From Denticeps clupeoides (lineage: Eukaryota > Chordata > Actinopteri > Clupeiformes > Denticipitidae), in contig NC_041710.1 in NCBI RefSeq assembly GCF_900700375.1, forward strand, positions 29,600,045 through 29,664,044: DNA of 64,000 nucleotides, in the 5' to 3' direction. Shown here one piece after another: positions 11,801 through 21,915 of this stretch. The notes under the pieces were generated by a model. That model had not been told where the DNA came from, ran no database searches, and saw only the letters and a program-made list of their open reading frames with translations. A program made the translations under genes and the position numbers. The stretch's first letter is position 1. Every line of letters begins with the position of its first letter.

Positions 11801-14800
11801 TCTAGTTTTAGTCAATGATTTTTTTTGTAATGCAGTCAATATAGTATATACCTAGTAGAACAGAAAAACAAGGGTAATATATGGAAGACTATCTGAATTG
11901 TTCCATGTTCCATTCTGTTTTCTTATAAAGAAAGTGAGTCCAAAGATTGCATAGTCATCTTCCCCCAGCCATTTGAACAGCTACAGAAAGTAATATTTAG
12001 AAATCTAAGTAATGCTGCAAATTGGGAAAGTGATGTGATCAGATGGGGGAAAATGAAAGGAAATAACGTCTTGTCTCGTTCAAAGAAAACTAAGACATTT
12101 TAGTAGAGTTATGTTGTAAACGCTATTTAATCAAATTTCTATCCACCAACATTATATGGCTTAACCCTAGCTTCATAAATGTACTGTCCACAACTTTTTT
12201 GCATTGTGTCTATTTCGTCAAAGCGAGACGTAAATACTTATCATGTGACAAAAACTATAATGAAATATATCATGTAATATTATTGACAAATAAATGAGAC
12301 TAAATATGGTTTAAAAAAACAATATAAAAATGTATTTTTATTTTTGTTACCTAATACGAGATGTTATTTCCTCTCATTGAATCACGTTATTATATATAGT
12401 TTCAGTTTCCTATATCTCCCATCCGGTCGCACAGATGACATCACTTCCACAATATGCAATCAAAGCATTAATTATATTTCAGGATTCTTCTGAAGGGTAA
12501 GCAGATGGCAGGGAGAAAAATGACGAGCTTTCATTACAATGAAGTGGAAAAGAAGACAGTCCTCCACACGACTAGCCAAGACTATCACCACTTTTAAGAA
12601 GCAGGTGAAAACCCTCTTGTTCAAAAAGTATCACAGACAAATCTAACACTTACACACGCACATCCGTACACATGGCACAAACAATACAAAAAAATGTAGA
12701 AAAACATTAATTTTTCCTCGTCTAGCACCTAACAATCTCCAAGCATGCTCCTCGCTGACAAGTTGAGCCTTGTCAGGGCTCTTAGTTTGTAAACTCAATA
12801 TTCTATAGAAATCGAACGAGAATTGCTGGTGTCTTCCTCTTGTAAGTCGCTTTGGATAAAAGCATCTGCTAAATAAAGTAAAGTAAAGAATGTGTGGCGA
12901 AAAACATGGAACCAAACCAGTGTCTTCTGTGTCTGGAATGGATGTAGAGTATTCTTGAGTTTATAAGGCAGCACTTCTCAAATAGTGGGGTGATGCGGAT
13001 TTTTTTTTTTTTTTTTGCTGCAGGGAGGTTTTTTTGCACCAAACAAGAGCACGCAGGATATTAAAAACCCAGTGAATAAACTGACAGAGGCGGAGACAGA
13101 TGGAGATAATGAGACAAAGTCTATCGAAAGCTAAGAAAAGGAAATATGACAAAGTGTATGTGGCGCTAGGCTTCATTGCTACTACGGTGGGAGACAGAGG
13201 AAGAAAAAGTGTTTCTTAAAACTAGTTGTTGTTACTCCATCTATTAAGTAGTACTAATACCACTCCAGCAAGCCAACAGGGACAATAGTTTACCAGGTTC
13301 ACAACTTTTTTTTTTTTTATATAAAAACGGAAACAGTGGAAAAAAACGTATTCTGTTTGCGAGAAAACAGCGTAAACATTCCCGGGGTGGGGTGTGTTAA
13401 CAGAAACTAATTGAGGAGCACTGCTATAAGGTAACAATTTGAAGATAACCAGTTTTTCAATTGACAACTTTCATTTGTGTTCCACCACAATATTGCATGC
13501 AGCACAAAATAGTGTAACGAGAAGTGCAAGAACGAATGTGGCATCAGCCAAATGGCGCGCATTGGCTGTATAGTGTAAAGTTGGAAACTTTACATGAAAC
13601 AATTCGTGGTGGAAATCTTTGAGGGTAAATGAGCAGCATTCCTAATTACGTTTGATTATGTTTCACACAAAATATAGGAACTGTTGCAATAGGTCAAAAT
13701 TTAAAAAAATGTTGCAGTGATTTGACAAATTTGCACTGACTGGATACATTTACATTAATTGTACCTTATTTATTGTAATTGCAACATCACAAATTCCTGG
13801 GGGGCCTGGGTTTGAAATTTCAAATGGGTTTGACTAAAAGAAAATGTTTTTATTTATTCTACTAGTTACTTGTACTATAAAGAAATTACAATACAATTTT
13901 CATTGACTACAATTAGACTAAAACGCTGCCTGTTCTTGTTGACTAAAAGTAGAGTAAAATATTCACGGAAAATTCTGACTAAAATCCTTAGACTTTTAGT
14001 CAAGTGAAACTTGACTAGACTAAAGACCAATAAGACTAAGTGACAGATGAACACAAAGAGTAGACTAAAAATCAAAATTAAGACTGGCCACCAAATACAA
14101 CTATAGTTGCCAGTATAGGAAACACAAAAAACATTTGCAAGTGGATTGACTGCTGGATCTGTAACAATATGTTTCACAAAGACCAAAGGCCCACCCCTTC
14201 CCTATTCCTGATTGGCTTATTGGCTAGTATGTCTATTGTTGTTGTGGCTGAGAGCAAAAGCTGCGCCTCTCAGATCTAGTGTCAGATCACTTGGTGAACC
14301 TGATTTTCCTTAATTTATTATTTTTTTTTGGAATCACATCAGTATGCCGGAGATCCGGTGTTGGGCCTGAAGGCAGTCAGCCCTGGTATATATACGGCCT
14401 GGTCAAATGGACACCAGAAAATTGTGAATCAATTCAGAAGTATGCTGAAGGTTGGCAGTGGTACTTCAACTCACAGCCCTCACAGTCCAAGTACTGCTGA
14501 CTTTCAAGCCTACCTAGGATCACTCATTTACTACCTAAAGGAGCAAGGCCTGGATTTGGATTCATGATAGAGTTGAAGAACCCAGATATATGAGAAACAC
14601 AATTCCAAACCAATAATCCATAACACCAAAACACTATATTCAATTTTAGGCACCAAATGCAGTTTTTATAAACCAACCTGACTGTGTGTTCCTTTTCTTG
14701 CTCCTTTCGATCACGTTTATCATTCTTCTCTGGCTTGCTTTCTTCAAATGGTACTCCTGGGTAAGGTTTCTAAGACAAAAAGCAAGTTGTTTGCACTCTT

Positions 14801-17800
14801 TATAGATTTAAGCTTGATGAGGGAAGAAATACACATCGATTGAGATAAATATAATATGCCTAAAGAAAGTGAAGTGATTGTTATTGTAAAACACAGTGGT
14901 GCACACAACAAAATGTGTCCTCTGCTTTTAACCCATCACCCTTGGTGACCATGACAGGCACCCGGGGAGCAGTGTGTGGGGACGGTGCTCTGCTCAGTGG
15001 CACCTTGGCGGATCGGGATTCGAACCGGCAACCTTCTGATTACTGGGCCGCTTCCGTAACCGCCAGGCCACCACTGAGGGATACAAGTCTGCAGCAGTGA
15101 AACAAGGTTTCTGAACTGACCTTGCGCTTGCTCACTCCATCACTCAGGCCCCTTTCTTCTGGCTCCACAGGTCCTCGCCTTTTGCGTTGAGGCATTTTGG
15201 CAGAGTCAGGCGAGGCTTCAGTCTGGCAAACTGCATGCCCATCTTTCTGATGTTCCTCAGATGTTCTAGTAGGCTGTAAAGTGGAAGTTATTAAGTATTA
15301 TTTTAACTGAGCAGGAAGCAGTTTTAACAGGTAGCATGAGAATGTGGGGGCAAACAATTTGAAACAGTCCATTAACTGGCAATTAACTAACCTTCCTAGA
15401 GGAAGTGGTTTTCTTATTTGAGGAAGAGGATGAGCCAGAGGAGCGTGAGGAGGAAGAGGATGCAGAGTCGGAGTCAGAGGATGAAGAATCACTGGATGAG
15501 GATGACTCCTTCCTCATCTTCTGTTTCTGATGTTCCTTCTCACGCTTTTTTTTCATGGAACGCTCTTCAGGTGGGGAGGAAGGCAGGACTACAGGATGGC
15601 TAGTCTTCACCACCTTCTCCTCAGAGGCTTTGGTAGACCGCGGGGTTTCAGATTTCTCTTTTAAACCATGGAGTTCTGGTGTAAGAGCACCTTTTGCCAG
15701 TCCTGCAAGTGCCTGAGGGCCCTGAAAGGCCCCTTCTTGTACAGCTTTGGTTGGGGATTGGAGAGGAGAAGGGCCTTGTGGGAATGGGCTGTCAGAAAAG
15801 GTACGAGGGGTTTTGACTACAGGGGTGGCACCAGAGGAAAGCACAGGAGAATCACGCAAAAAACGAAATTTCTTAGACGACGCCTGTGGTGACAAGGTGG
15901 GGGACTTTGGTGGAAGAGCACCTGCTGCTTGTTCCTCACTCTCCTCTTCCTGCCTTTCTGAAGCTAGACTTTTGCCATGCTGATGGGCAGGATAAGAAAA
16001 GCCTCCTATGTCACGTCCACGTTTCCATGGGGGCAGTCGGCTGTCCTTCTCAGTCAACCTCTGCTTGTCCTCTGTCTCTTCTTTTGACACTTTTAGTTTT
16101 TCAGCCTCATGCTTTTCCCTTTCTTCTTGCTGTAGAGCTTGTAATCTTTTTATTTTTTCCTGTTCTGTCTCCTGGTACTTGCTCTCCAGCCTCTCTTTAT
16201 CCTGACATGCCTGTTCCAGCCTCTTCTCCAGCCTCTCATTCTCCAGGCGCTCCAGCCTCTCCTTCTCCTGGCGCTCCCTCTCCAGGCTTTCCACCCTCTC
16301 CTTCTCCTGGCGTTCAAGCTCCAGCCTCTCCTTCTCCTGGCGTTCAAGCTCCAGCCTCTCCTTCTCCTGGCGTTCCAGCTCCAGCCTCTCCTTCTCCTGG
16401 CGTTCCAGCTCCAGCTTCTCCTGGCGTTCCAGCTCCAGCTTCTCCTGGCGTTCCAGCTCCAGCTTCTCCTGGCGTTCCAGCTCCAGCTTCTCCTGGCGTT
16501 CCAGCTCCAGCTTCTCCTGGCGTTCCCTCTCCAGCTTCTCCTGGCGTTCCCTCTCCAGCTTCTCCTGGCGCTCCTTCTCCAGCTTCTCCTGGCGCTCCTT
16601 CTCCAGCTTCTCCTTTCGCTGGCGCTCCTTCTCCAGCTTCTCCTTCTCCAGCCTCTCCTTCTCCAGCTTCTCCTTCTCCAGCCTCTCCTTCTCCAGCCTC
16701 TCCTTCTCCAGCTTCTCCTTTCGCTGGCGCTCCTTCTCCAGCTTCTCCTTCTCCTGGCGCTCCTTCTCCAGCTTCTCCTGGCGCTCCTTCTCCAGCTTCT
16801 CCTGGCGCTCCTTCTCCAGCTTCTCCTGGCGCTCCTTCTCCAGCTTCTCCTGGCGCTCCTTCTCCAGCTTCTCCTGGCGCTCCCTCTCCAGCTTCTCCAG
16901 CCGTTCCCTCTCCAGCTTCTCCAGCCGTTCCCTCTCCAGCCGTTCCCTCTCCAGCTTCTCCAGCCGTTCCCTCTCCAAACTCTCTCTCTCTAGTCTTTCC
17001 TTCTCAAGTCTTTCCAACTCAAGAGCTTGTTGACGCTCCATCTCCAGTCTCTCTGTTTCAAGGCGCTCTGCCTCTAGTGAGTCTTCTTTCTCCTGTCTTT
17101 CCCTCTCTTCTCTTTCATGCTCCAAAGCTCTCTGTCTCTCCTCCTCAAGCACTTTCTGCTTCTGTTGCTCTCTCTCCCACTCTCTATGCCTGACAGAGTC
17201 CCTTTCTTCAGCGGTGGCTCGGACGACACTCACAGAACCCGGACTATGAAGAGAAGGTCCTCCAATAACCGAGACGGAGCCAGGGTAAGGGACAGTTGAA
17301 GTGGCATTGGCTGTGTGTGTGATGGCAGATACAGCGCCATCTTGATCCCTTCCTGGGAACACCAGAGAAGCTGGAGCATTGCCTTCCATCCCTTCAGCTC
17401 CTTCATGGCCACGCCTGAGTCTGGAGAAGGCTCCCTCTGACTCCATCTTGCGTGCCAGCATGGACAGAGGACCAGGTCGTCGCTCTGACGAGTTGCTCTG
17501 GGGTTCAGGGCTGCTGCTCCGGCTGTCACTGTTGGAGCTGCCTGAGCTGGACGTGCTGGACCGACGTGGCCTGGAAGGCCGCTCGGGACTAGGTGGGCTC
17601 TGTTTGGGTGTATCGGGTAAGGGGAAGGACAGTTCAGGTGGAGGTGAGGGGGGAGGGGTGGGTTGGCGCAGCTGTGGCGACAGCAGGGGCGGGATGTGCT
17701 GCTGCCTCTGCTGAGATCCTCCCGACCGGTCTCGGCCCCGCTGACTTCGAGCCGGCTCGCCGCGGCTTCTCCGGCGCGCCCGCACATCCCAGTCTTCATC

Positions 17801-19637
17801 TTCCTCCACCCCTCCATCAATGTTCTCATCGCTGTCGTGAGCGACATGGCTAGAGGTCGGGCCTCGATCGCCCCCGGAGCGAAGAGAGCGAGACGCAGCA
17901 GCGGCAGGTGCAGAAGAAGATGGAGGCCCGGGCAGCTCTCTTTCTCTGACCCCATCACCCTTTGAATCTCCTTCTGAAGCCCCCAAGCCTTCTCCCACCG
18001 ATGAGGTGAGATCTCTATGCTGGTCAGCGGCAGGGGGGGCAACGTCCTGGCGACAGAAGGGATAGGAAAAGAAGCTGAGATAATGCCGAGACCACTGAGC
18101 CAGGCAAAATGGTAAATTATAAATTGTACAGTGAGAAGGAGACAGAATGTGGATTCACTTTCAGAGTTGATTGTGCAAAATCAGGGTGGTAGTAGCCTAG
18201 TGGGTAACACACCAGAAGAGCCAGGTTCAAATCCCAGTTACTACCATTGTGTCCCTGAGCAAGACATGTAACATTGAGTGTCTCCAGGGGGACTGTCCCT
18301 GTAACTACTGATTGTAAGTCACTCTGGATAAGATCGGCTGGTAAATGCTGTAAATGTAAATCTTAATTTCATGGTTCGGGGGTATTATTAGGAGCCATCG
18401 GGTGATTTAAAAGAGCTCTAACCTGGTTCGCGGCAGGACAGGAGGCTCCGTCGGCGCTCTTATTATGCTCTTCGGCCTCCGTTCCTGAGAGGCAAGATGA
18501 AATAGTCAGCACAGGAGAGCCGAATCAGGCAGCTCGATCAGCAACATCTTACCGTCAGTTTCGGCCGCCTCCCGGGCCTCCCTCTCCAGGCGTTGCCTGA
18601 GGAGCTCCTGTTGCTTGGCCAGGTACTGCTTGATGAAACTGTTCTGGCTCATCTCCTCTCCAATCTACGAGGCACAATAGGAGATGCTCATGCTTTCATA
18701 TAATGAATGTGGGCCTGTTCTTGGACTGGTAGCGCACGACTGACTTTATTCGATGACTGATCAGTAAAACCACTTTAGCTTTGGCAAGTATCTGCTAAAA
18801 GGAATGAAGTTCCCAGAAGTCTATCAGGCTTACCTGAGAATTTGGCTGCAGTCCTATGTGATGGGTGGAGGTCCTCTGAAGGTTCTCCAGCATGAGGGCC
18901 TACAGAACCACACGCACAAAGGTACGGAAACGGATTTAAACAGGCAAACCACCACCGAGTCCGTGGAAACCGCGTCACGCGTGCAAGAGTCATGGCTAAA
19001 GCGCTTTAATGACATTCGCACATCGATCGGGGCAGAAGTTACACTGACAGCCGTGACGAACGTCCACGCGCGCGTGACAGGCAGGCAGGCAGGCGCGCGC
19101 GCGCGCGGCCGCTTCTCTCCGCCCACATCCCGCCGATCGGCGGCCTTCCCCGATCCACGCGTGGCGTTCACCGAGCGATCCCCTCCCCCCGCCCCGCCAC
19201 ACACACACACAAAGCGCGGAGGCGCCGACAAGTTGAAAGTGCCGCTAGTTGCGGGCGCCGGATCAACACTCTCGGGCCGCCTCGGGAGGAGCGCGTCCCC
19301 GCGGCCGCCGATCGAAAGTTCGCAAAAGCGCTCCGGCAGCGGGCGGTTGTCGCGCGGACCGCGGAGAGCCGCTCCGGGCGGGTGAGCGTTGGTCGAGAGG
19401 CGGCGCGGCGCCGATCGAGCCGCTCCGGCGCCCGAACCGCCAGCGCTCGGCCTATCGCGGGATCCGCAGCTCGGTGCCGAGAAAAGCGCTGAAACTCACC
19501 CCTTTGAGCCTTTTAATGAGGGCGTTCTTCTGCCCGCTCTTCGACAGGCCTCGTTCCTCCAAGGCCGCCTTGAGGTCCGCCACACGAAGCGACTGGAGCG
19601 GCCTCCCGTCCAGCGTAACATCTTCGAGGTCCGCCAT
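2449..19637 (-). CDS. acin1: Acinus (apoptotic chromatin condensation inducer 1), 18 coding exons
   Basis: Acinus is a nuclear component of the exon-junction-associated ASAP complex (with RNPS1 and SAP18) and acts in splicing and apoptotic chromatin condensation. Coding exons, 5-prime to 3-prime: 19500-19637, 18834-18899, 18553-18664, 18423-18484, 15392-18046, 15121-15273, 14678-14769, 8662-8719, 6816-6861, 6548-6681, 5783-5914, 5506-5692, 5250-5395, 5058-5165, 4858-4965, 3697-4027, 3500-3600, 2449-2760; 4,941 nt, 1,646 residues. A SAP DNA-binding domain is at residues 1-46 ([20 protein letters not shown]). An RRM-like domain is near 1311-1395 ([19 protein letters not shown]). The RNPS1-SAP18 binding motif is near 1510-1543 ([15 protein letters not shown]). 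An Arg-Glu rich tail ends the protein. An in-frame ATG at 19679 could add 14 residues. The 3-prime UTR probably ends near a minus-strand AATAAA at about 1740. Identity is secure by domain order and many matched exons. Confidence 0.95.
2869..3078 (+). mobile_element. tRNA-derived SINE, family B
   Basis: Begins gggcagtggtggc with tRNA-like A and B boxes (box B near ggtttgaatcc), a body containing ctcaccaagggtgatggg, and a tail near cacttcactttattt. It sits in an acin1 intron. Related copies are at about 10397, 14863 (-), 23302, 39292, 41512, 44285 and 45392. I group them as family B because they share head and body. Confidence 0.85.
3233..3404 (+). mobile_element. tRNA-derived SINE, family A
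   Basis: Starts ggtggtagtagcctagtggg, with tRNA-like box B (ggttcaaatcc), the body gtgtccctgagcaagacac and the tail ctgtaaatgtaaa. The 3-prime tail of the family (gtcgctctggataag...) resembles the tail of the L2-like LINE fragment at 12842-12888. Other copies are at 4622, 18183, 21137 (-) and 44388 (-). This copy lies in an acin1 intron and lacks part of the tail. Confidence 0.85.
4622..4814 (+). mobile_element. tRNA-derived SINE, family A
   Basis: Near full-length family A copy in an acin1 intron, running from ggtggtagtagcc to aaatgctgtaaatgtaaatg. Confidence 0.85.
6950..8650. other. acin1 intron sequence with no recognised exon
   Basis: Lies between acin1 exons at 6816-6861 and 8662-8719. 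It contains A/T homopolymers (7320-7340, 8549-8568) and a short AGT-rich stretch near 8205-8225. Open frames at 7796-8187 have no splice context or recognisable homology. Nothing else supported. Confidence 0.5.
8820..8876. repeat. Compound (CT)n(CA)n microsatellite
   Basis: About 14 CT units followed directly by about 14 CA units, in the acin1 intron just upstream (minus sense) of exon 8. Confidence 0.95.
9190..9990. promoter_or_regulatory. Intronic CpG island, probable internal acin1 promoter
   Basis: Two CpG-dense stretches, 9200-9620 and about 9780-9990, stand out from AT-rich intron sequence on both sides. They bracket and lie upstream (minus-strand sense) of the candidate first exon at 9359-9384. 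No TATA box was seen. The open frames inside are by-products of high GC. Confidence 0.6.
9359..9384 (-). CDS. acin1: Candidate alternative first coding exon of a short acinus isoform
   Basis: A CpG-rich block in the long intron upstream of acin1 exon 8 contains, on the minus strand, an ATG followed by eight codons (MLSERNKC) and two bases, then a canonical donor (GG|gtgagg). Its phase exactly matches the acceptor of exon 8 at 8719, giving an open junction that reads [14 protein letters not shown] and continues into the rest of acinus. Short acinus isoforms made from an internal promoter are known in mammals. That this exon is their fish counterpart is inference from phase, donor and CpG context. 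Confidence 0.6.
10397..10487 (-). mobile_element. SINE family B fragment, reverse orientation
   Basis: Contains gaagtgaagtgattgttgc and cctctgcatttaacccatcac, the reverse complement of the family B 3-prime half. The tRNA-like head is missing. Confidence 0.7.
12555..12888 (+). mobile_element. 3-prime end of an L2-like LINE
   Basis: The plus strand reads a reverse-transcriptase C-terminal remnant ([20 protein letters not shown] followed by a stop), then an untranslated tail with the widespread fish motif agtcgctttggataaaagc and a short (AAGT)n end. The SINE family A tail resembles this sequence, which suggests that a LINE of this lineage mobilised the SINE. Only the last few hundred bases remain. 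Confidence 0.65.
12969..13423 (+). mobile_element. Small hAT deletion derivative with 8-bp target duplication
   Basis: Terminal inverted repeats cagcacttctcaaatag (left) and cagtgctcctcaattag (right, reverse complement) are typical of hAT elements. They are flanked by ttataagg (12961-12968) and ctataagg (13424-13431), a 7 of 8 match as expected for an 8-bp target duplication. The plus strand near 13115-13215 retains a ZBED-type transposase N-terminal remnant ([20 protein letters not shown]). Nested inside the larger inverted-repeat element. Confidence 0.8.
14863..15079 (-). mobile_element. tRNA-derived SINE, family B, near full length
   Basis: Reverse-complement family B copy in the acin1 intron between exons 14678-14769 and 15121-15273, ending only about 40 bases from the latter exon. 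Box B reads gaaccggcaacc on this strand. Confidence 0.85.
16195..16980 (-). repeat. acin1: In-frame minisatellite in the large acin1 exon encoding a charged coiled coil
   Basis: Within coding exon 5 a 24-base unit (minus-strand sense RQEKLEKE or RQEKLELE) and related 12-30 base variants repeat dozens of times with very little divergence. The result is a long E/K/R/L helix that should form a single alpha helix or coiled coil. Unit lengths are multiples of three, so gain or loss keeps the reading frame. The plus strand of the same repeat reads as a long Pro-Ala-Ser open frame, which is a by-product. Human acinus, as I recall it, has no such block here. Confidence 0.85.
18183..18361 (+). mobile_element. 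tRNA-derived SINE, family A, internally deleted
   Basis: Family A copy with a short deletion in the tRNA-like head (gggtaacacaccagaagagcc), in an acin1 intron. Confidence 0.85.
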
Positions 19638-19700
19638 CTTGCATCCCCTTCTCCCGTTCTCCAGCTCCAGTGCCCGCAACGCCTTCCCTCGGTGACGTCA
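19040..19700. promoter_or_regulatory. CpG island at the acin1 start
   Basis: Dense CpG sequence covers the first coding exon of acin1 and runs about 450 bases into intron 1. The next gene on the other side (C14orf119 homologue) is transcribed divergently about 1.2 kb away with its own CpG-rich start, so the two genes are head to head. Confidence 0.65.
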
Positions 19701-20859
19701 GAGCCGCGTTGCCAGATCTCGCGAGATAGATGCCAGGTGGTCTTTTTGCCATTTATTTATTATGTTTCTCTATACAGACGTCTGGGTGATACAAAATACA
19801 TTCACGATTATTATTATGGGTTTGTAATAATAATTGTGTTAAACTTCTTGCTGGGTTTCCTGGGATATTTGCCAAGCTCAGCTAGAATTACTTTCGGCCA
19901 AAAAGGGACGAGCTCAGACAAGAAACTGTTTTAGAAACCAACGTTGGAACTGCAACGCGGTTCGCAGTACAAAGCCCCATTTTTTTATGGGAAAGAAAAT
20001 CTGAAAATAAGCGGTCTTGGCAACGCTGCGAATAGGGCCGCTGAAGGTGGAGCGTTGAGGGATCCGTCGGGTGTTTAGCTCGTTATGAGGACGTTTCCCC
20101 AGAAAAAAAAACTTGCATAGTTGGAAAAGAACGAGGAAAGCTGCGAATGGCTTTAAATATCCCCAAAGCCGCTACAGATAACAGTTTTGTTAGATTAGTA
20201 AAAGGACAGACTATTTATTCCGAAAACAGTATGAATGTTTGGGTTGTCGTTTCGCTTCATTTGTGGGGAAAAAAACACTAAACACTTTTTTTCGTCATGA
20301 AAATCCGTTTCTCCCAGAGAAGTGAATAGGAAGGTGAATGTGTTTTACAATAGAAGTTACAGAGGTATTGATTGTATGCACTTTGTCCTCCATGATTTGT
20401 CTGTGCTATTTGTACACTGTGTCTGAAAAGCAGTCGAGACTTCATAGTCAAATTCTTGGTGATATATGCAAGTTTTTTAATCGCCATGTAATTCCACGTG
20501 GTCTTATTTATTCAAGTTCCAACTCTAGGTCGTTCCCTAAAAAAAAGAACCGATCTTGTTCGTTCATCGAATCGATTCGTTCAAAACGAGCCGTTCGTTA
20601 AATAATAACACGCCGCCGAAAGCGCGTCGCGTCAGATTTCGCCGCCTGATAGAAGCACAGAAACACGAAAACGCCTGAAGGAGATGAGGTGGGACCGCGT
20701 TTAATTTAGTCTGTTGTCAGTGTTGCCTTTAATTGGCCGTATTGCCATTTCTTTCTTTTGTCGAGTGTTGTAGCTAACGCGATTAGGCGAACTCTCGCGG
20801 AAACGAGACGTGTAAAATGGCGGCGCGCTTCGTCTACAGGTGCCGGGAAGCCCGGGCAG

Positions 20860-21564
20860 ATGCAGCCGGGCCGCTGTAGCAGCTCGGCGGACTCGGGGAT
20901 GGAGCGAGACGCCGCTCCCCTGTCGTACGTGACCCTGCAGGAGCAGCGCTGCGTCCTGGGCTGGTTTCGGGGTTGGGCCGCCGCGCAGAGGGAGCGCTTT
21001 CTGCAGGACCTGGTGGCCAAGGCTGTGCCCGGCAAAGTGTGCAGCCTCCTGGACCAGCTCGGCGCAATGCAGGCACGCCAGGGGTCAGGGGTCAGGGGTC
21101 GACAGGTTCACGCCACGAAACCTCCAAATCCCTCACGTTTCATTTACATTTACAGCATTTATCAGACGCTCTTATCCAGAGCGACTTACAATCAGTAGTT
21201 ACAGGGACAGTCCCCCCCTGGAGACACTTAGGGTCAAGTGTCTTGCTCAGGGACACAATGGTAGTAAGTGGGATTTGAACCTGGGTCTTCTGGTTCATAG
21301 ACGAGTGTGTTACCCACTATGCTACTACCACCGCTGAACGTTTCCTTTTTCTTTCTTCTTCTTCTTCTTCTGCTTCCTGCTGTGCTCCAGGTGAAGGATC
21401 GTCTGCCCAGTATTTTTGAATGCCAGCTGCGCCTTTGGAGCCAGTGGTTCGAGTCGTGGAGCGAAGAGGAGCGGAACGGCTTCCTCGGCAGCCTGGAGGA
21501 GACGGAGCCCAGCTTCACCGCCCGGTTTTACAACGAGGTGGCCGGCACAGCCGGCAGGGACTGA
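20860..21564 (+). CDS. C14orf119 homologue, two coding exons
   Basis: A small protein of unknown function conserved in vertebrates. Exon 1 is about 20860-21105 and exon 2 is 21391-21564 (acceptor ctccag, stop TGA), giving about 139 residues. Key matches to human C14orf119 include the blocks ERFLQDLVAKAVPGKV, PSIFECQLRLWSQWF and EPSFTARFYNEVA, with the AGRD end resembling the human AGKD. The start at 20860 is the first in-frame ATG; 20899 is an alternative. The exon 1 donor is uncertain: CAG|gttcac at 21105 is in phase, and GGG|gtcagg a few bases earlier also is. The intron contains a SINE. AATAAA at 21784-21789. Adjacent to acin1, as in human. Confidence 0.85.
21137..21332 (-). mobile_element. 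tRNA-derived SINE, family A, full length
   Basis: Reverse-oriented family A copy filling most of the single C14orf119-homologue intron, followed by a CTT-rich tract next to the acceptor site. Confidence 0.9.
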
Positions 21565-21915
21565 CAGAGGGAGTCATTTGGTTCTGTGCAGCAAAGGCAA
21601 ACTTTTATTTTCTTTACATTTCTTTTGGAGACAGGTCTGTGATAAGAGATTGATGTTGCAATGTATTCATTTTGTACAAAGTCGTATTGTAAGACACAGT
21701 CATTATTTTGTATGAAGACCTTCTAGATATTAGGAGTTTCAACACGTAACAGCTAGAGCTGTAAGAGAACATTAAGAATTTATAATAAAGTTATGCAAAG
21801 AAAATCTGAATAGTTTCATTGTGGAATCACTTGACGCTAACAGATGAATATTGCTGGATTTAAAATGGAAAAATAATAAAGCAATGCGGTTTCCTCGGAG
21901 GGTGCGAGTGGAACA

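Larger units (their letters stand above)
11625..14103. mobile_element. Long-terminal-inverted-repeat (foldback-type) DNA element, non-autonomous
   Basis: The two ends are imperfect inverted copies over roughly 200 bases. The left end begins tagttgttttggtggcc, and the right end read on the opposite strand begins tagttgtatttggtggcc. Both continue with many tagtc/ttttagtcta motifs. No transposase is evident, so it looks non-autonomous and old. No clear target duplication was seen. Inside lie an L2-like LINE tail and a small hAT element, so it served as a landing site. Superfamily assignment (hAT-like is possible) is not secure. Confidence 0.65.

Noticed and set aside
16195-16980. Regularly spaced repeats resembling a CRISPR array
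   Set aside because: Eukaryotic coding minisatellite with no unique spacers.
15886-17193. 435-codon plus-strand open frame rich in Pro, Ala and Ser
   Set aside because: It is the antisense reading of the acin1 coding minisatellite, and the acin1 frame on the other strand is supported by splice sites and homology.
20700-20859. Upstream extension of the C14orf119 frame to 20758
   Set aside because: The extension starts at TTG, not ATG. The first in-frame ATG is at 20860.
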